Numbered from the stretch's first letter, positions 9,317 through 18,799 are shown. The stretch: DNA of 64,000 bases from Hymenobacter roseosalivarius DSM 11622 (GCF_900176135.1 NZ_FWWW01000039.1:1-64000); one strand, 5' to 3'. Program-made: numbers and translations. The notes: generated from the letters alone by a model not told the origin.

Positions 9317-12274
9317 ATGAAGGTCTCTACCTCGCAGCCTTTCCAAATTGTTTATTCGCTGCTCGAACACGAATACCTAGGTTATTTATTTGAGTCCTAC
9401 GTGGTACAGCGCAATCCGCGCGGCCAGCTTACCCTTCAGCATCAAACCGTTTCGGTCAAGAACGCCCCTGAGTTTGCCGCCGGCCTCGACACCATCGATT
9501 TCGAGCTAATTGCCCTCACCGACCAGATTCAGCAGGATTGCGTTATAAAAGAGTTCTGGCCCAAAAAGACGACCCCGGCCGATTTCTTCTTTAAAATATA
9601 TGACGCTGAAAAGGGCGACAAAGCCCTGCAGGAGCAAATAGCCCGCTACGTGCAGGAGCGCATGGGACAGATTCTGGTGCGTCTGGGGGGCAAATGTGTC
9701 TTCATTATGGGCAAAGACGGCGAGCCCACTTGGCGCGAAGTCAGCCTGGCCGATGAGCCCGCCTCGGTGCTTTTCCACTTTCGTCGCAACGAGGACAATA
9801 CCCACTATTTCCCCACCATTCAGTATAAGGGGCAAAAGCTGGATTTCCAATTCAAAAACGCGGTAGTCGTCAGTGCCCAGCCTGCGTGGCTCCTGGTTAG
9901 CGATGTACTCTACAGCTTCCGCAATGATGTGGATGGCAAGAAGCTACAACCCTTTCTGAACAAGAAGTTTATCATCATTCCGCGGCAGGTAGAAGACAGC
10001 TATTTTCAACGCTTCGTGGCCCCGCTGGTCGAGTCGTTTGACGTGCACGCCCGCGGCTTTGATATTCGTTCCGAGCGCTACGTGGCCCGGCCCCAGCTTA
10101 CCTTCTCCGATGTGCCCGGCGCACTGGTCGTAACTGAGGAGGTGCCACGCAACGGCGCGCGGAACGGACCTTTGCCCCCCAGCGCCGCACCTGCCGTGTC
10201 CTCCGGTCACATTCATTTCGATCTTTCGTTCCGCTACGGCGACCACACCGTGCCCAACAGCTTCGATAAGCGGGTGAGTGTAAAGCTGGAAAAAACCGCT
10301 GACAGCTACATTTTTCACCGCCTCATCCGCAACATCGACCACGAGGAGGCTATGATTCAGGAACTGGCCGACCGCGCCCTGGAAGTGCGCAACGGCCGCG
10401 CGGTGCTCGAAAAGGCCACTGCGTTTCGCTGGCTCCACAGCCACGCCGAAGAGTTGTCGCGGCTGGGCTTCACGGTGCAGCAAAGTACTACTTCGGGCAA
10501 AGACTACTTCATCGGCGCTATTACGGTGGAGGTAGGCATCACCGAGTCCAACGACTGGTTCGACGTGCACGGTACGGTGCGCTTTGGCGAGTTTGAAATC
10601 CCCTTCGTGAAGCTGCGTTCCTATATTCTGGGGCGCCGCCACGAGTATCGTTTGCCCAACGGCCAGATTGCTATTATTCCGGAAGAATGGTTTTCGCAGT
10701 ACCTGGAGCTGTTCGCGTTTTCAGAGGAAAATGATAATGCGCTTACCCTGCGCAAGCACCATTTAGCCTTGGTCTCAGACTTGCAGAATGGCAATTTAGC
10801 TACCGTCACCATGTCGCGGAAACTGGAGAAGCTGCGGGGGTTTGAAACAGTGGAGGAACAAGCTATGCCGGTCGGTTTTCGGGGCAAATTGCGGCCCTAC
10901 CAAAAGGCCGGCTACGATTGGCTGCACTTCGTGAAAGACTATGGCTTCGGCGGCTGCCTGGCCGATGACATGGGCCTCGGCAAAACCATCCAAACCTTAG
11001 CTTTGCTGCTTCAGCGCAAGGAGAGTGGCGACAGTTCTGGCTCTGCTTCGCTGCTCGTGATGCCTACTTCGTTGGTTTTCAACTGGATGAGCGAAGCCTT
11101 TAAGTTTGCGCCTAGCCTACGCCTGCTCATATATACCGGCACTTACCGCGATAAAAACGTAGAGCAGTTTTCGGATTATGACGTGGTGCTGACCAGCTAT
11201 GGCATCGTGCGCCTCGATGCAGAGCTGCTCAAAACCTACAAGTTCGACTACGTGATTCTGGACGAGTCGCAGGCCATCAAAAACCCATCGTCTACCACGT
11301 CGCAGGCCGTCCGTGGGCTGCACTCCCGCCACCGCCTCATCCTGACTGGTACGCCAGTGGAGAATAGCACCATGGATCTGTGGTCGCAGATGTCGTTTAT
11401 CAATCCCGGCTTGCTGGGCTCGCAGGCGTTTTTCCGCAAGGAGTTTTTAAAACCAATTGAAAAAGGCAAGGACGAGACAAAGACCCGCAAGCTCCACGCC
11501 CTTATCAAACCCTTTGTCCTGCGTCGGCATAAAGCGCAGGTAGCAAAGGAGTTGCCGGAGAAGATAGAGCACCTCAGCTACTGCTCCATGACCGATGAGC
11601 AGGCCCAGTGCTACGAGGAAACCAAGAGCTTCTACCGCAACAAGATTCTGCGCAATATTGAAGAGCACGGCACGGCCAGCACGCAGTTTATGCTGCTGCA
11701 AGGCCTGACCAAGCTGCGGCAGATTGCCAATCATCCGCGCATGGCTGACGAAACCTACGAGGCGGAATCAGGCAAGCTGCGCGAAGTAATACGCATGATC
11801 CGTAGCGTAGTGGCGGAGGGGCATAAGGTGCTGGTTTTTAGCCAGTTTGTGAAGCACTTGGATATTGTGCGTGCTTCGCTCGATGAAAAGCAAATTGAGT
11901 ACGCCTACCTCGATGGCAACACGCGTGACCGGCATAAGGAAGTGGCCCGCTTCCAGGAAAACGAGGATCTGCGGGTCTTCCTTATATCACTTAAAGCGGG
12001 TGGGGTAGGCCTCAATCTTACGGCCGCTGATTACGTGTTCATCCTCGACCCGTGGTGGAACCCGGCCGTGGAAGCGCAGGCCGTTGACCGGGCCCACCGC
12101 ATCGGCCAGCAACGGACGGTGTTTACCTATAAGTTTATCTCTAAAAACACCGTGGAAGAGAAGATTTTGGCTCTGCAAAACAAGAAAATCCAACTCGTCA
12201 CGGACCTGATTTCGACCGACGAGACAATAATTAAGAGCCTGACGAAAAAAGATATTGAGGAGTTACTAGGGTAG
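9317..12274 (+). CDS. SNF2-family DEAD/DEAH-box helicase
   Basis: A 985-residue Swi2/Snf2 ATPase. The N-terminal 500 residues are the poorly conserved extension seen in Bacteroidota SNF2 proteins. The helicase core starts at LRPYQKAGYDWLHFV. Motif I is ADDMGLGKTIQ (about residue 548), motif II is VILDESQAIKN (about 648), motif III is LTGTPVENSTMDLW, and motifs V/VI are GGVGLNLTAADYVF and QAVDRAHRIGQQR (about 920). A TTG at 9281 would extend the frame, but the ATG at 9317 gives a normal start (MKVSTSQPFQIVYSLLEHEY). Probable role in nucleoprotein remodelling or transcription recovery. Confidence 0.95.
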   Translation: MKVSTSQPFQIVYSLLEHEYLGYLFESYVVQRNPRGQLTLQHQTVSVKNAPEFAAGLDTIDFELIALTDQIQQDCVIKEFWPKKTTPADFFFKIYDAEKGDKALQEQIARYVQERMGQILVRLGGKCVFIMGKDGEPTWREVSLADEPASVLFHFRRNEDNTHYFPTIQYKGQKLDFQFKNAVVVSAQPAWLLVSDVLYSFRNDVDGKKLQPFLNKKFIIIPRQVEDSYFQRFVAPLVESFDVHARGFDIRSERYVARPQLTFSDVPGALVVTEEVPRNGARNGPLPPSAAPAVSSGHIHFDLSFRYGDHTVPNSFDKRVSVKLEKTADSYIFHRLIRNIDHEEAMIQELADRALEVRNGRAVLEKATAFRWLHSHAEELSRLGFTVQQSTTSGKDYFIGAITVEVGITESNDWFDVHGTVRFGEFEIPFVKLRSYILGRRHEYRLPNGQIAIIPEEWFSQYLELFAFSEENDNALTLRKHHLALVSDLQNGNLATVTMSRKLEKLRGFETVEEQAMPVGFRGKLRPYQKAGYDWLHFVKDYGFGGCLADDMGLGKTIQTLALLLQRKESGDSSGSASLLVMPTSLVFNWMSEAFKFAPSLRLLIYTGTYRDKNVEQFSDYDVVLTSYGIVRLDAELLKTYKFDYVILDESQAIKNPSSTTSQAVRGLHSRHRLILTGTPVENSTMDLWSQMSFINPGLLGSQAFFRKEFLKPIEKGKDETKTRKLHALIKPFVLRRHKAQVAKELPEKIEHLSYCSMTDEQAQCYEETKSFYRNKILRNIEEHGTASTQFMLLQGLTKLRQIANHPRMADETYEAESGKLREVIRMIRSVVAEGHKVLVFSQFVKHLDIVRASLDEKQIEYAYLDGNTRDRHKEVARFQENEDLRVFLISLKAGGVGLNLTAADYVFILDPWWNPAVEAQAVDRAHRIGQQRTVFTYKFISKNTVEEKILALQNKKIQLVTDLISTDETIIKSLTKKDIEELLG

Positions 12275-12406
12275 GGTTTAACCGTCGTTCGTGGGCTTTT
12301 TTCTAAATTGTCTCGGCCGACAAGGCGCGTGTGGCGGTGGCAATACTATCAGGATAATACCGACAATGTAAAGCCGGCACAGATAGCCCTCGTTTCGTTG
12401 CTTCTC

Positions 12407-12414
12407 TATCTTTC
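12407..12414 (+). promoter_or_regulatory. Near-consensus -7 box before the thioredoxin-like gene
   Basis: TATCTTTC matches seven of eight positions of TAnnTTTG-type boxes and ends four bases before the ATG at 12419, repeating the close-spaced promoter pattern of glyA and rbfA. Confidence 0.45.
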
Positions 12415-12418
12415 GCCT

Positions 12419-13027
12419 ATGAATCGTAAAAATCTGCTGCAATGGCTGCCTTTCGCCATTCTGGCCCTCGTTATGCTCACCGATCTGCGTCCTATCGTAT
12501 TGGGGACCATGCAGCGTGGGTTGCTAGCCACGGGGCTATGGAAGCCGGAGCTGCCAACTTTAACTTCTGCCACCGTCACGTCAACACATATGGCTGCGCC
12601 CGCTAGTGGCGTGGTTTACCCCCACCATCTGCCGCTGATAACGCTGGGGGGCAAAAACGTTGACCTGAGTGAACTAAAGGGGAAGGTGGTATTTGTAAAT
12701 CTGTGGGCTAGCTGGTGCCCGCCCTGCATCGCTGAAATGCCGGGCATTCAGGCTTTATATGAGAAGGTAGATAAGTCGAAAGTCACTTTTGTAATGATTT
12801 CGCTCGATGAAAAACCAGCAAAGGCACGGGCGCTGCTCCAGCGGCGCGGCTATACCTTCCCGGTGTATTTTCCAATTGGTCCGCTGGCGGCCCCCTTCAA
12901 TTCCACCGCGATTCCCTCCACCATCATCCTCGGCCCCGATGGGCAGGTAGCCGCCCGCCACGACGGTATGGCCGAGTATGATACGCCCGAATTTAAAACC
13001 GCGCTGGAAAATTTATATGCCCAATAA
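12419..13027 (+). CDS. TlpA/ResA-like membrane-anchored thioredoxin
   Basis: A 202-residue protein with an N-terminal membrane anchor (about 7-30) and a periplasmic thioredoxin domain (about 75-200). The active site is WASWCPPC, the classical TlpA/ResA CPPC. The cis-proline lies in AIPSTIIL. The AhpC/TSA-like opening LGGKNVDLSELKGKVVFVNLWASWC is typical. It is expected to keep periplasmic cysteines reduced, for example in cytochrome c maturation. It is monocistronic, convergent with the BLUF gene. Confidence 0.92.
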   Translation: MNRKNLLQWLPFAILALVMLTDLRPIVLGTMQRGLLATGLWKPELPTLTSATVTSTHMAAPASGVVYPHHLPLITLGGKNVDLSELKGKVVFVNLWASWCPPCIAEMPGIQALYEKVDKSKVTFVMISLDEKPAKARALLQRRGYTFPVYFPIGPLAAPFNSTAIPSTIILGPDGQVAARHDGMAEYDTPEFKTALENLYAQ

Positions 13028-13074
13028 CTAAGTACAAGGCTTGGGTTTGCGCTTGCAAAAGCACGAGGGAATAG

Positions 13075-13482
13075 CTACAGCCGTTTGCTTTGCGCCACGA
13101 AAGGATCTAGGCGGACTCGCAACGACCGGGATGCAGGCTCTTCGGCCTCATCTGGCAGGCACTTTACCAGCTCGGCAAACTGCGCTGCCGCCAGCAGGTG
13201 GCCTGCCATGCCCCAGTGCGGATATTCGCGCCGTGCCCTCTGGCTGCGTGTCACGACGGTTACCTGCCGGTGTCGGTTGTCCGCTTGAATGCGGGTAAAC
13301 AAGCTTTCTACTTCTTGTTGTGCTCCCTCCAGTATCTGGGCAAAGTGCTCCCCATCATAAAATAAAGCCCCCGTAACGTGATGGAGGGCATTGTTGGAGC
13401 GAGCGTGCGTAACCAAGGACTGCATAGCCTCCGCACCCAAGGGCGCTACGGCTCGGCTGACATAGATTAATTGGTAGAACAT
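13075..13482 (-). CDS. Stand-alone BLUF blue-light photoreceptor
   Basis: A 135-residue protein made almost wholly of one BLUF (FAD-binding) domain. The key positions are present: the flavin-proximal tyrosine in QLIYVSRA, the asparagine in ARSNNALHHVTG, and the glutamine in HFAQILEG. The RIQADNRHRQVTVV segment and the late HWGMA carry the conserved tryptophan/methionine pair. No effector domain follows; the last 30 residues are charged. Short BLUF proteins act through a separate partner; none is identifiable next door. It is the last recognisable backbone gene before the metal island. Confidence 0.93.
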   Translation of the reverse strand: MFYQLIYVSRAVAPLGAEAMQSLVTHARSNNALHHVTGALFYDGEHFAQILEGAQQEVESLFTRIQADNRHRQVTVVTRSQRARREYPHWGMAGHLLAAAQFAELVKCLPDEAEEPASRSLRVRLDPFVAQSKRL

Positions 13483-13900
13483 AGCGGCCCCCGCACAACA
13501 GGGCTTTGCCGCTAAACACGGCTGGGGTTGCGTTTGGGTAGCAGAAGATACAAAATTGGCGGCACTCTGGCCTCGTATAAAGTGCTTGAAAGGCTGCCTC
13601 CCTAGGAAGCTCGACGGCGGTAGGCGGCAGATAAGAAAAAACCCGGACCTTGTGTTTTACGTTGATATCTTACGGGGCATGAATTTGCCCCCCCCCCGAT
13701 CAGGTTAGCAAAGCATTTTACTACCTGAACCCAGAGCTGTTGTTCTGAAAGTAGCCCGTACATAGCATAGACAACGTGTGGTGTGTTCGTGCATGGCTGC
13801 TACATCGGAGTGTGTGCCCTCAAAAGTGCTACTGCTCCGCGAAATGAAAATTAAATTGACCGTACTGACCCTTTTTGGCCAGTCTTGACGTTACCTGTTT
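13483..13900. other. Intergenic region with a C10 homopolymer
   Basis: No coding region was found in this 418-bp stretch. It contains a run of ten C at 13688-13697, directly after ATGAATTTG. Promoters for the divergent BLUF gene and the small gene at 13901 must lie here; no perfect -7 box was found. Confidence 0.5.
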
Positions 13901-14113
13901 ATGTCCACTTCTGTTAAGCGCCCACGGGCGCGCAAGCCCATCGAAACTACTGGCCCCGCAATGTCGCACGCCGATCACTTGCTTTCCCTGCATACCCGCG
14001 AGCAAGGTAAAACGGTAATGTACAAGCAGGATGCCTGGGGTCATATTGAAACGCGCTTCGTACGTACCCAAAATGTGCCTGTGTGGGAAGCTAAAGGCTT
14101 CACCGTTCGCTAG
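13901..14113 (+). CDS. Small hypothetical protein
   Basis: A 70-residue basic protein with a mixed sequence (MSTSVKRPRARKPIETTGPA...). There is no signal peptide, membrane segment or recognised motif. A strong hairpin terminator follows 67 bp downstream, which supports it being a real transcription unit. It ends the backbone before the MITE-like element at 14305. I do not recognise the family. Confidence 0.5.
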   Translation: MSTSVKRPRARKPIETTGPAMSHADHLLSLHTREQGKTVMYKQDAWGHIETRFVRTQNVPVWEAKGFTVR

Positions 14114-14180
14114 TAAGCACCTTTTTTCGCCTTCGCTTCCTGATTCCACCGCGCTGAATCAGTGAAGCATTGACCAAGTA

Positions 14181-14206
14181 GCCCGCACTCCTAAGGTGCG
14201 GGCTTT
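14181..14206 (+). terminator. Rho-independent terminator of the 13901 gene
   Basis: GCCCGCAC and GTGCGGGC form a perfect 8-bp stem around a 7-base loop, followed by TTTG. Confidence 0.7.
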
Positions 14207-14304
14207 GTCGCGTCAGGGTAGTGGTGAATGAGGCGGCCTGGAAAAGATGCACAAGCCGCCTTAAAGCAATTAAGGGTGGGTGAGAGGCATTTTTGCTTTT
14301 GCAT

Positions 14305-14433
14305 GACTTACGCCGTTGCGGCTCCAAAAGCGTTTCAGCAGCACCTGGGGGGCTTTTTCAAGCTTCTTCCACCACTTTTGATACTTCAGCAGCTACTTAA
14401 TTTCAGGCTTTTTGATAGTTGAGTTGCGTAAGT
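14305..14433 (+). mobile_element. MITE-like element, copy 1
   Basis: A non-coding segment of about 130 bp starting GACTTACGC and ending GCGTAAGT, an 8-bp terminal inverted repeat. The inner blocks CTGGGGGGCTTTT and CTTCAGCAGCTACTTAA recur at matching offsets in copy 2 (50021-50146). It lies immediately left of the metal island and has no transposase. The element class is inferred from the ends and the second copy. Confidence 0.6.
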
Positions 14434-14502
14434 AGTAGAAGGCAAAAACAGATGCTGCGCCGTCGTACCCTTACGGGTTGCGTTTTGAAGAACCCCCGGG
14501 CG

Positions 14503-15768
14503 CTACATCACCATGCCGTTCATGCTGTCGGTAGCGCCCTGACGCAGGGCGTATTCACTTTGCAGCAAATTCGCCCCGGACACGACAAGCTGGTCGCTGG
14601 CCCGCACGCTTGCCGTGACGGGCACGGTCGTGGCGGTGCCTTCGCCGGTGCCTTCGCCGGTGGCGACGCGGGTGCGCCGAAAATGCCGCTCCCCGGTTTG
14701 CTTCCACACGTAGCTGGCGTCGCCGTCCTGAATAATTGCCCCCTAGGGCACCAGCAGCGCGGTTTCGGGGCCGCGACGGGGGCACTCAGCAGCACGTTGG
14801 CCTGGGCACCCGGCCGCAGGCGGCCCTGGGGATTAGCCACCTGCACGCGGGCCAGCGTGACTTGGCTGGTGCCGCGCAGCTCCGGGCTCAGAAATACCAC
14901 CCGGCCCTGGGTGGTGCCCGCCTGGCCGGCCACCTGCACCGCGACCGTCTGGCCCAACGTCAGTCGGCTTACCTCGCCGGGATACAGCTGGGCTTCCACC
15001 CACACGGTGCCCAGATCGGTGAGGGTAAGCAGCGGGCTGCCTTCGGCCACGTACTGGCCCTGCACCACGTCCAGGGTCTGCACGGTGCCGGTCCGGGGGC
15101 TTGTAATACGTTACCAGTGGGTCGGGCCGGCCGCGCGCGGCCAGCTGCCGGAGCTGCCGGGTAGTCAGGCCCAGCAGGCGCAGCTTCTGGGCCGTGGCCT
15201 CGGCAAACTGCTGGTAGGCACCGCCCGATTCGCGGCCCTGGCGCAGGGCCACTAAGTACTCCTGCTGCAAGGCTTGCAGCTGCTCGCTGAACACGGCAAA
15301 CAGCGGTGCGCCGCGCCGCAGCACCTGCCTGGTCTGACGCACGTACAGCTGCTCGACGCGCCCGGCCACCCGGCGGCTGACGCTGGCCGTTTGTTCCGCG
15401 TTGGCGGTTACGGTGCCGGTCAGCACATCTTGGGGTGGAGCCCCGACTGGACTTGCCCCGATGGTTCGCACCTTAATATTGCCCAGCTCAATCTGCTGCG
15501 CCGTCAGGATCAGGTCGGCTGCCCCGGCCGGCTCGTCAGCGCCCGTGCGCGCGGCTTTGGGGGGCATTTTTGCCAGATCCATGTGGCAGATGGGGCACGA
15601 ACCGGGGCTGGCTTCGTGGACCTGCGGGTGCATGGGGCAGGTGTAGAATACCGGCTCCTGCCGCGCCGCACCGGCCGGGGCCGCCGGCTTGGTTTTCTGG
15701 CAAGCCCCCCAGCCCGAGCAGCAGCACGAGCAGCCATTGCCCGGCCAGGTAGAACGAAGATTATTCAT
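14503..15768 (-). pseudogene. Decayed CusB-type adaptor with heavy-metal-binding domain
   Basis: The translated pieces align along their whole length with the intact adaptor at 26077-27597: a heavy-metal-binding domain (YTCPMHP...CPICHMDL), the hairpin (YSRRVAGRVEQLYVRQ-like segment), the barrel (EAQLYPGEVSRL) and the C-terminal SGANLLQSEYAL. The frame changes near 15090 and again near 14772 (one G apparently lost), and an in-frame TAG lies at 14743-14745. The signal-peptide region is also out of frame around the G6 run at 15704-15710. The ATG overlaps the stop of the preceding fragment by eight bases (ATGAATAA), exactly as in the intact pair, so this is a duplicated cassette that has decayed. 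Confidence 0.85.
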
Positions 15769-16345
15769 TGGTAGCGGAAGATGAAGGGCTGGAAGAAGTC
15801 TGCACGAAGCTTTCACTGTCAACTAAATACTGGCCGTTGGCGGCCACGTCCTCGGTGCCGCTGAGGCCCCGGAGCACCTGCCCGCCCACGCGCTGGCCCG
15901 CCTGCACCGGCACCGGCACAAACGTGCGGCCCCGCCGCACGAAGGCCACCTGCCGGGTGCCTAGGTCTACTACTCCGGCGCGAGGCAGCCACCAGCCGGC
16001 GGCCGGCTCCGCGCCGCCCGCCGCCACCCGCCCGGTGAGGCGCGTACCGCGGCGCAGCAGCCCTCGCAGGTTGGGCAGGTACACGCGCACGGCCGCCGTA
16101 CTCGCGCCGGCCCGGTACTGGGGCTCCACCAGATCCAGGCGGGCCGTGAGGGGCCGCGCCGCGCTGCCTTCGGCAATCACCTGCAAAGCCTGGCCCGACC
16201 GTAGCTGCGCCACCTGGCCCGGAGCAGGCTGAAAAATTCCCCAGACCTGCTCCGGGTTCATGACCTGAAATAAGGTCTGGCCGGCGGTTACGTAGGCTCC
16301 TTCCGTCAGGGTAAGCGCGGCCGTTTGCGGGGCGGAAGTCGGCTC
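15761..16345 (-). pseudogene. 3' fragment of a second CusB-type adaptor
   Basis: The frame encodes only the C-terminal half of an RND adaptor (LTLTEGAYVTAGQTLFQV... to the stop), closely similar to the second half of the intact adaptor at 27590-29041. The 5' half, including the signal peptide, metal-binding domain and hairpin, is missing. At about 16345 the homology stops and an unrelated N-terminal coding fragment begins, in another frame. This is a deletion or recombination junction. Any product would lack export signals. Confidence 0.8.
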
Positions 16346-16572
16346 ATGCCCGTCATCTTGTACACGGTCAGGTAAGAGGCGCTCAGCAGGAAGTTGGCGC
16401 TATCAGGCTCCAGGTAGCGGATGCCCACGGTGATTTCCAGCGTTTCCCCGTGCTCGGGCACCCGGTTGAGTACCTGCAACTGGTAGGTAATGGGAATCTC
16501 TTCGGTGGCGACGTATTCCGGGGTGTAGTTGAAATCGGTCAGTCGGATGGCTTGCACCTGGGCGTAAGGCAT
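16306..16572 (-). pseudogene. 5' fragment of an unknown gene at a rearrangement junction
   Basis: An ATG-started frame of 88 residues (MPYAQVQAIRLTDFNYTPEY). The first 75 residues look like a natural protein with alternating beta-type pattern and remind me of SecB-like domains, without firm support. Past about 16345 the frame runs out of register over the adaptor fragment, so the natural 3' end has been lost. It is a remnant rather than an intact gene. Confidence 0.45.
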
Positions 16573-16681
16573 GAGTCGAAGGGCAGTGACAAGCGTAAAA
16601 ATGATGGCCTGCGGGAAGCCCTGCCGGTGAAGCAGGGATGCACTGAACAGCTACTCAGACCAACCGAACGGGGCGCGCTGG

Positions 16682-17797
16682 TTACACCGCGCCCGGCGTA
16701 TGGGGCACACTGCTCACCCGGTTTATGGTGGGGGCGGAAGTAGTAGGGATCGGTACGTAGCGCAGCAAGTCCCGCGCGATGAATTCGGCGTCGCGGCCAG
16801 CCCCGCAAATCAGCGAAGAACTGCGGGCCCGCTGCCAGGGCAGGCCCATAAAGTACAGGCCCGGAACCACGCTGATGCCTTGGTAATGCAGCGGCTGCTG
16901 CTGTTCATCCAGCGCGTCGGGCACCTGCAGCCAGGTAAAATTCAGCCGGTACCCGGTGGCCCAGACGACGGCGCGGTACTGGCCCTGCGACCCATCGGTA
17001 AAAAAGATGGTTGAGCCGCTGATGCGGGCAATCAGGGGCTTCTCTTCCACCTTCCCGCGTTTTATCAGGCGGGGCAGGGCATAGCCAAAATCGGGCTCCT
17101 GCAGGCGCCGAATAAGCTGCCCGGCCCAGGAATCGGTGGCGGCGTGCAACAAGCCCAGCTTGTCGGTCCACCACACCGTGCTTTTCCCCAGAAAGGTGAT
17201 GGGCCAAAACCGGGGCTTGTCTTTTTCCGATAAAGCGACGGGCCGCGAACAGGCCAGCTCGGCCGCAATCTGCGCGCCGGAGTTGCCCGCGCCCACCACC
17301 AACACGGGGCCCATAGGGAGTTGCGACGGGAGGTGGTAGTGCCGGGAATGCACCTGAAACACCGAATCCGCCAGCTGGGCCGCAACCGGTGGTATCATGG
17401 GGCTGAAGGAAGACCCCGTCGCGACCACCACCCGGTAGGCCCGGTATTCCCCGTGCGCCGTTTTCACGGTAAATACCCCATCCGCCCCGCGCGTGAGTTC
17501 GCGCACGGACGCGTTGAGCTGCACGGGCAGCTGGTGGTGGGCCACGTACTGGCGCAGGTAGGCGGCCACCTCGTTCTTGGTGGGGTAGCTTTCCGGGGGT
17601 TGCGGAAACGGGAGGCCCGGCAAGGCATCGTAACGGGCGGGCGAGAACAGGCGCAGCGAATCGTAGCGATGCACCCAGGAATTGCCCACGGCGTTGCTGG
17701 CTTCCAGTACCAGGAAGGAAACGCCGGCCCGCCGCAGGTAATACGCCGTGGCCAGCCCGGCCTGGCCGGCACCCAAAATCAAGGAGTGATACACCAT
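16682..17797 (-). CDS. FAD-dependent monooxygenase / oxidoreductase, CzcO-like
   Basis: A 371-residue flavoprotein. The FAD-binding Rossmann motif is at the N-terminus (ILGAGQAGLATAYYL) and a second, NAD(P)-binding one at about 170 (VVGAGNSGAQIAAEL), with the flavin-containing-monooxygenase-type ATGY segment near 285. Proteins of this type next to metal-efflux genes are often called CzcO, though their role in resistance is uncharacterised. It follows a small membrane-protein gene by 27 bp on the same strand. Cytosolic, no signal peptide. Confidence 0.88.
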   Translation of the reverse strand: MVYHSLILGAGQAGLATAYYLRRAGVSFLVLEASNAVGNSWVHRYDSLRLFSPARYDALPGLPFPQPPESYPTKNEVAAYLRQYVAHHQLPVQLNASVRELTRGADGVFTVKTAHGEYRAYRVVVATGSSFSPMIPPVAAQLADSVFQVHSRHYHLPSQLPMGPVLVVGAGNSGAQIAAELACSRPVALSEKDKPRFWPITFLGKSTVWWTDKLGLLHAATDSWAGQLIRRLQEPDFGYALPRLIKRGKVEEKPLIARISGSTIFFTDGSQGQYRAVVWATGYRLNFTWLQVPDALDEQQQPLHYQGISVVPGLYFMGLPWQRARSSSLICGAGRDAEFIARDLLRYVPIPTTSAPTINRVSSVPHTPGAV

Positions 17798-17824
17798 ACT
17801 ACACGAGAGAGGTAAAAGGCCAGC

Positions 17825-17998
17825 CTACTCGTTTTTTCCAGAGCGGGAGGGGCATTTGCAATCAGATTTAAGAACTCCTTTCAGCTGGCCCGACGCCCGG
17901 CGCGGTAGGGGCAACTTGCGTAGCCTACAAACCAGCCACACCGCGAAAAGGGTGAGGACGACGCCGCCCACCACCATGGCCACGCAGCACATTATCAT
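17825..17998 (-). CDS. Small single-span membrane protein
   Basis: A 57-residue frame starting MIMCCVAMVVGGVVLTLF; an ATG six bases downstream (17992) is an alternative. Residues about 5-24 form one membrane helix with paired cysteines at its start; the tail is basic and contains CKC. It lies directly upstream of the CzcO-like gene with 27 bp spacing, which suggests co-expression. No known family; the small protein at 18800-18928 has a similar helix followed by basic residues. Confidence 0.5.
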   Translation of the reverse strand: MIMCCVAMVVGGVVLTLFAVWLVCRLRKLPLPRRASGQLKGVLKSDCKCPSRSGKNE

Positions 17999-18102
17999 CG
18001 TTGTTTCGGACGTCCTGGGAAAAACAAAAAAGGTGGAAACAAGAATAGATTTGTTGCGACGGAGCGTTCAATAACATGCTGTACTATAGCAAATTGACAG
18101 CC

Positions 18103-18381
18103 TCAACGATTAACAATTTTGAAGCATCTGATGTACCTGTGCGTTTCCAGCCGCCTGACGGCTTTTGTGAATGGTGTAAACTGCCAAAACAGCAAATGTA
18201 GCGTTGCAACATGTCTAATATTCAGCCCGGGCCCCGAAGTCGGGTCCGCTAGGGTCTGGCCACAGTAGTACATGCTGTAACCCAGCCCTGGGCTAGGGTA
18301 CAGTATGTACACGAACAGCAACAGGTAGCTAAGAGAGCGTTTCGCGAAGGGGGAAGATGACCTAATCAAGGCTAAGGCCAT
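18103..18381 (-). pseudogene. Truncated HYC_CC_PP-family protein
   Basis: The N-terminal part (about residues 14-48: a membrane helix, then GLGYSMYYCGQTLADP) matches the first part of the intact homologue at 33916-34311 (GLVYSMHFCGQALTD). After this the CC and PP portions are absent, replaced by unrelated residues. It is a C-terminally truncated copy. Family naming is from memory. Confidence 0.6.
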
Positions 18382-18388
18382 CAGGATT

Positions 18389-18670
18389 TTAGATTACAAA
18401 GGTACCGGGCGGTACACCCGGTTTATGCACAGAGTTCAGTCGGGGATTTGTAAGATTAGACGGGCCAAGCGGTGCTGGTAAAAGGACCAAACCGGTGAGG
18501 TACCGGGCGGTCACGCAGCAGGTAATGTGCGTCTGTGACAGGGGACCCAGCGTTATCAGGAGGCTGAGGCAGGGCTCCAACAGTCGCCAGCCCTGAGCTG
18601 CCTTTTCCTGCTTGGGAAAATGCGAGAGGACGCGCCGCAGTAAGGCGTCGAAGGCGTGGTCATCGGTCAA
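18389..18670 (-). CDS. Uncertain small ORF
   Basis: A 93-residue frame (MTDDHAFDALLRRVLSHF...). The first 45 residues look protein-like; the second half, around SQTHITCCVTARYLTGLVLL, has a short similarity to the untranslated relic on the minus strand near 34860-34920 (LTAHITFLVSWLEAV). This may be a broken membrane-protein gene. Low support. Confidence 0.25.
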   Translation of the reverse strand: MTDDHAFDALLRRVLSHFPKQEKAAQGWRLLEPCLSLLITLGPLSQTHITCCVTARYLTGLVLLPAPLGPSNLTNPRLNSVHKPGVPPGTFVI

Positions 18671-18799
18671 ATCTGCAAGGAGCAGAATGTAGAGAGGAGA
18701 TTGATAGGTGGAGGGCTAAGCGAATTTGGTACCAAGGCTTTGACTACGAAGGGCGATGCGCTGCATTTTTGGGATGCCTCTTGGTAACAATGGTAAACC

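Noticed and set aside
13688..13697. C10 tract as a phase-variation switch
   Set aside because: It follows an ATG, but the frame ends within ten codons and no gene is positioned to be switched.
14419..15255. Plus-strand open frame of 278 codons over the decayed adaptor
   Set aside because: The minus strand carries a recognisable, though broken, adaptor; the plus frame is low-complexity.
17856..18074. Plus-strand 72-codon frame
   Set aside because: It overlaps the better-supported minus-strand small membrane protein and shows no coding character.
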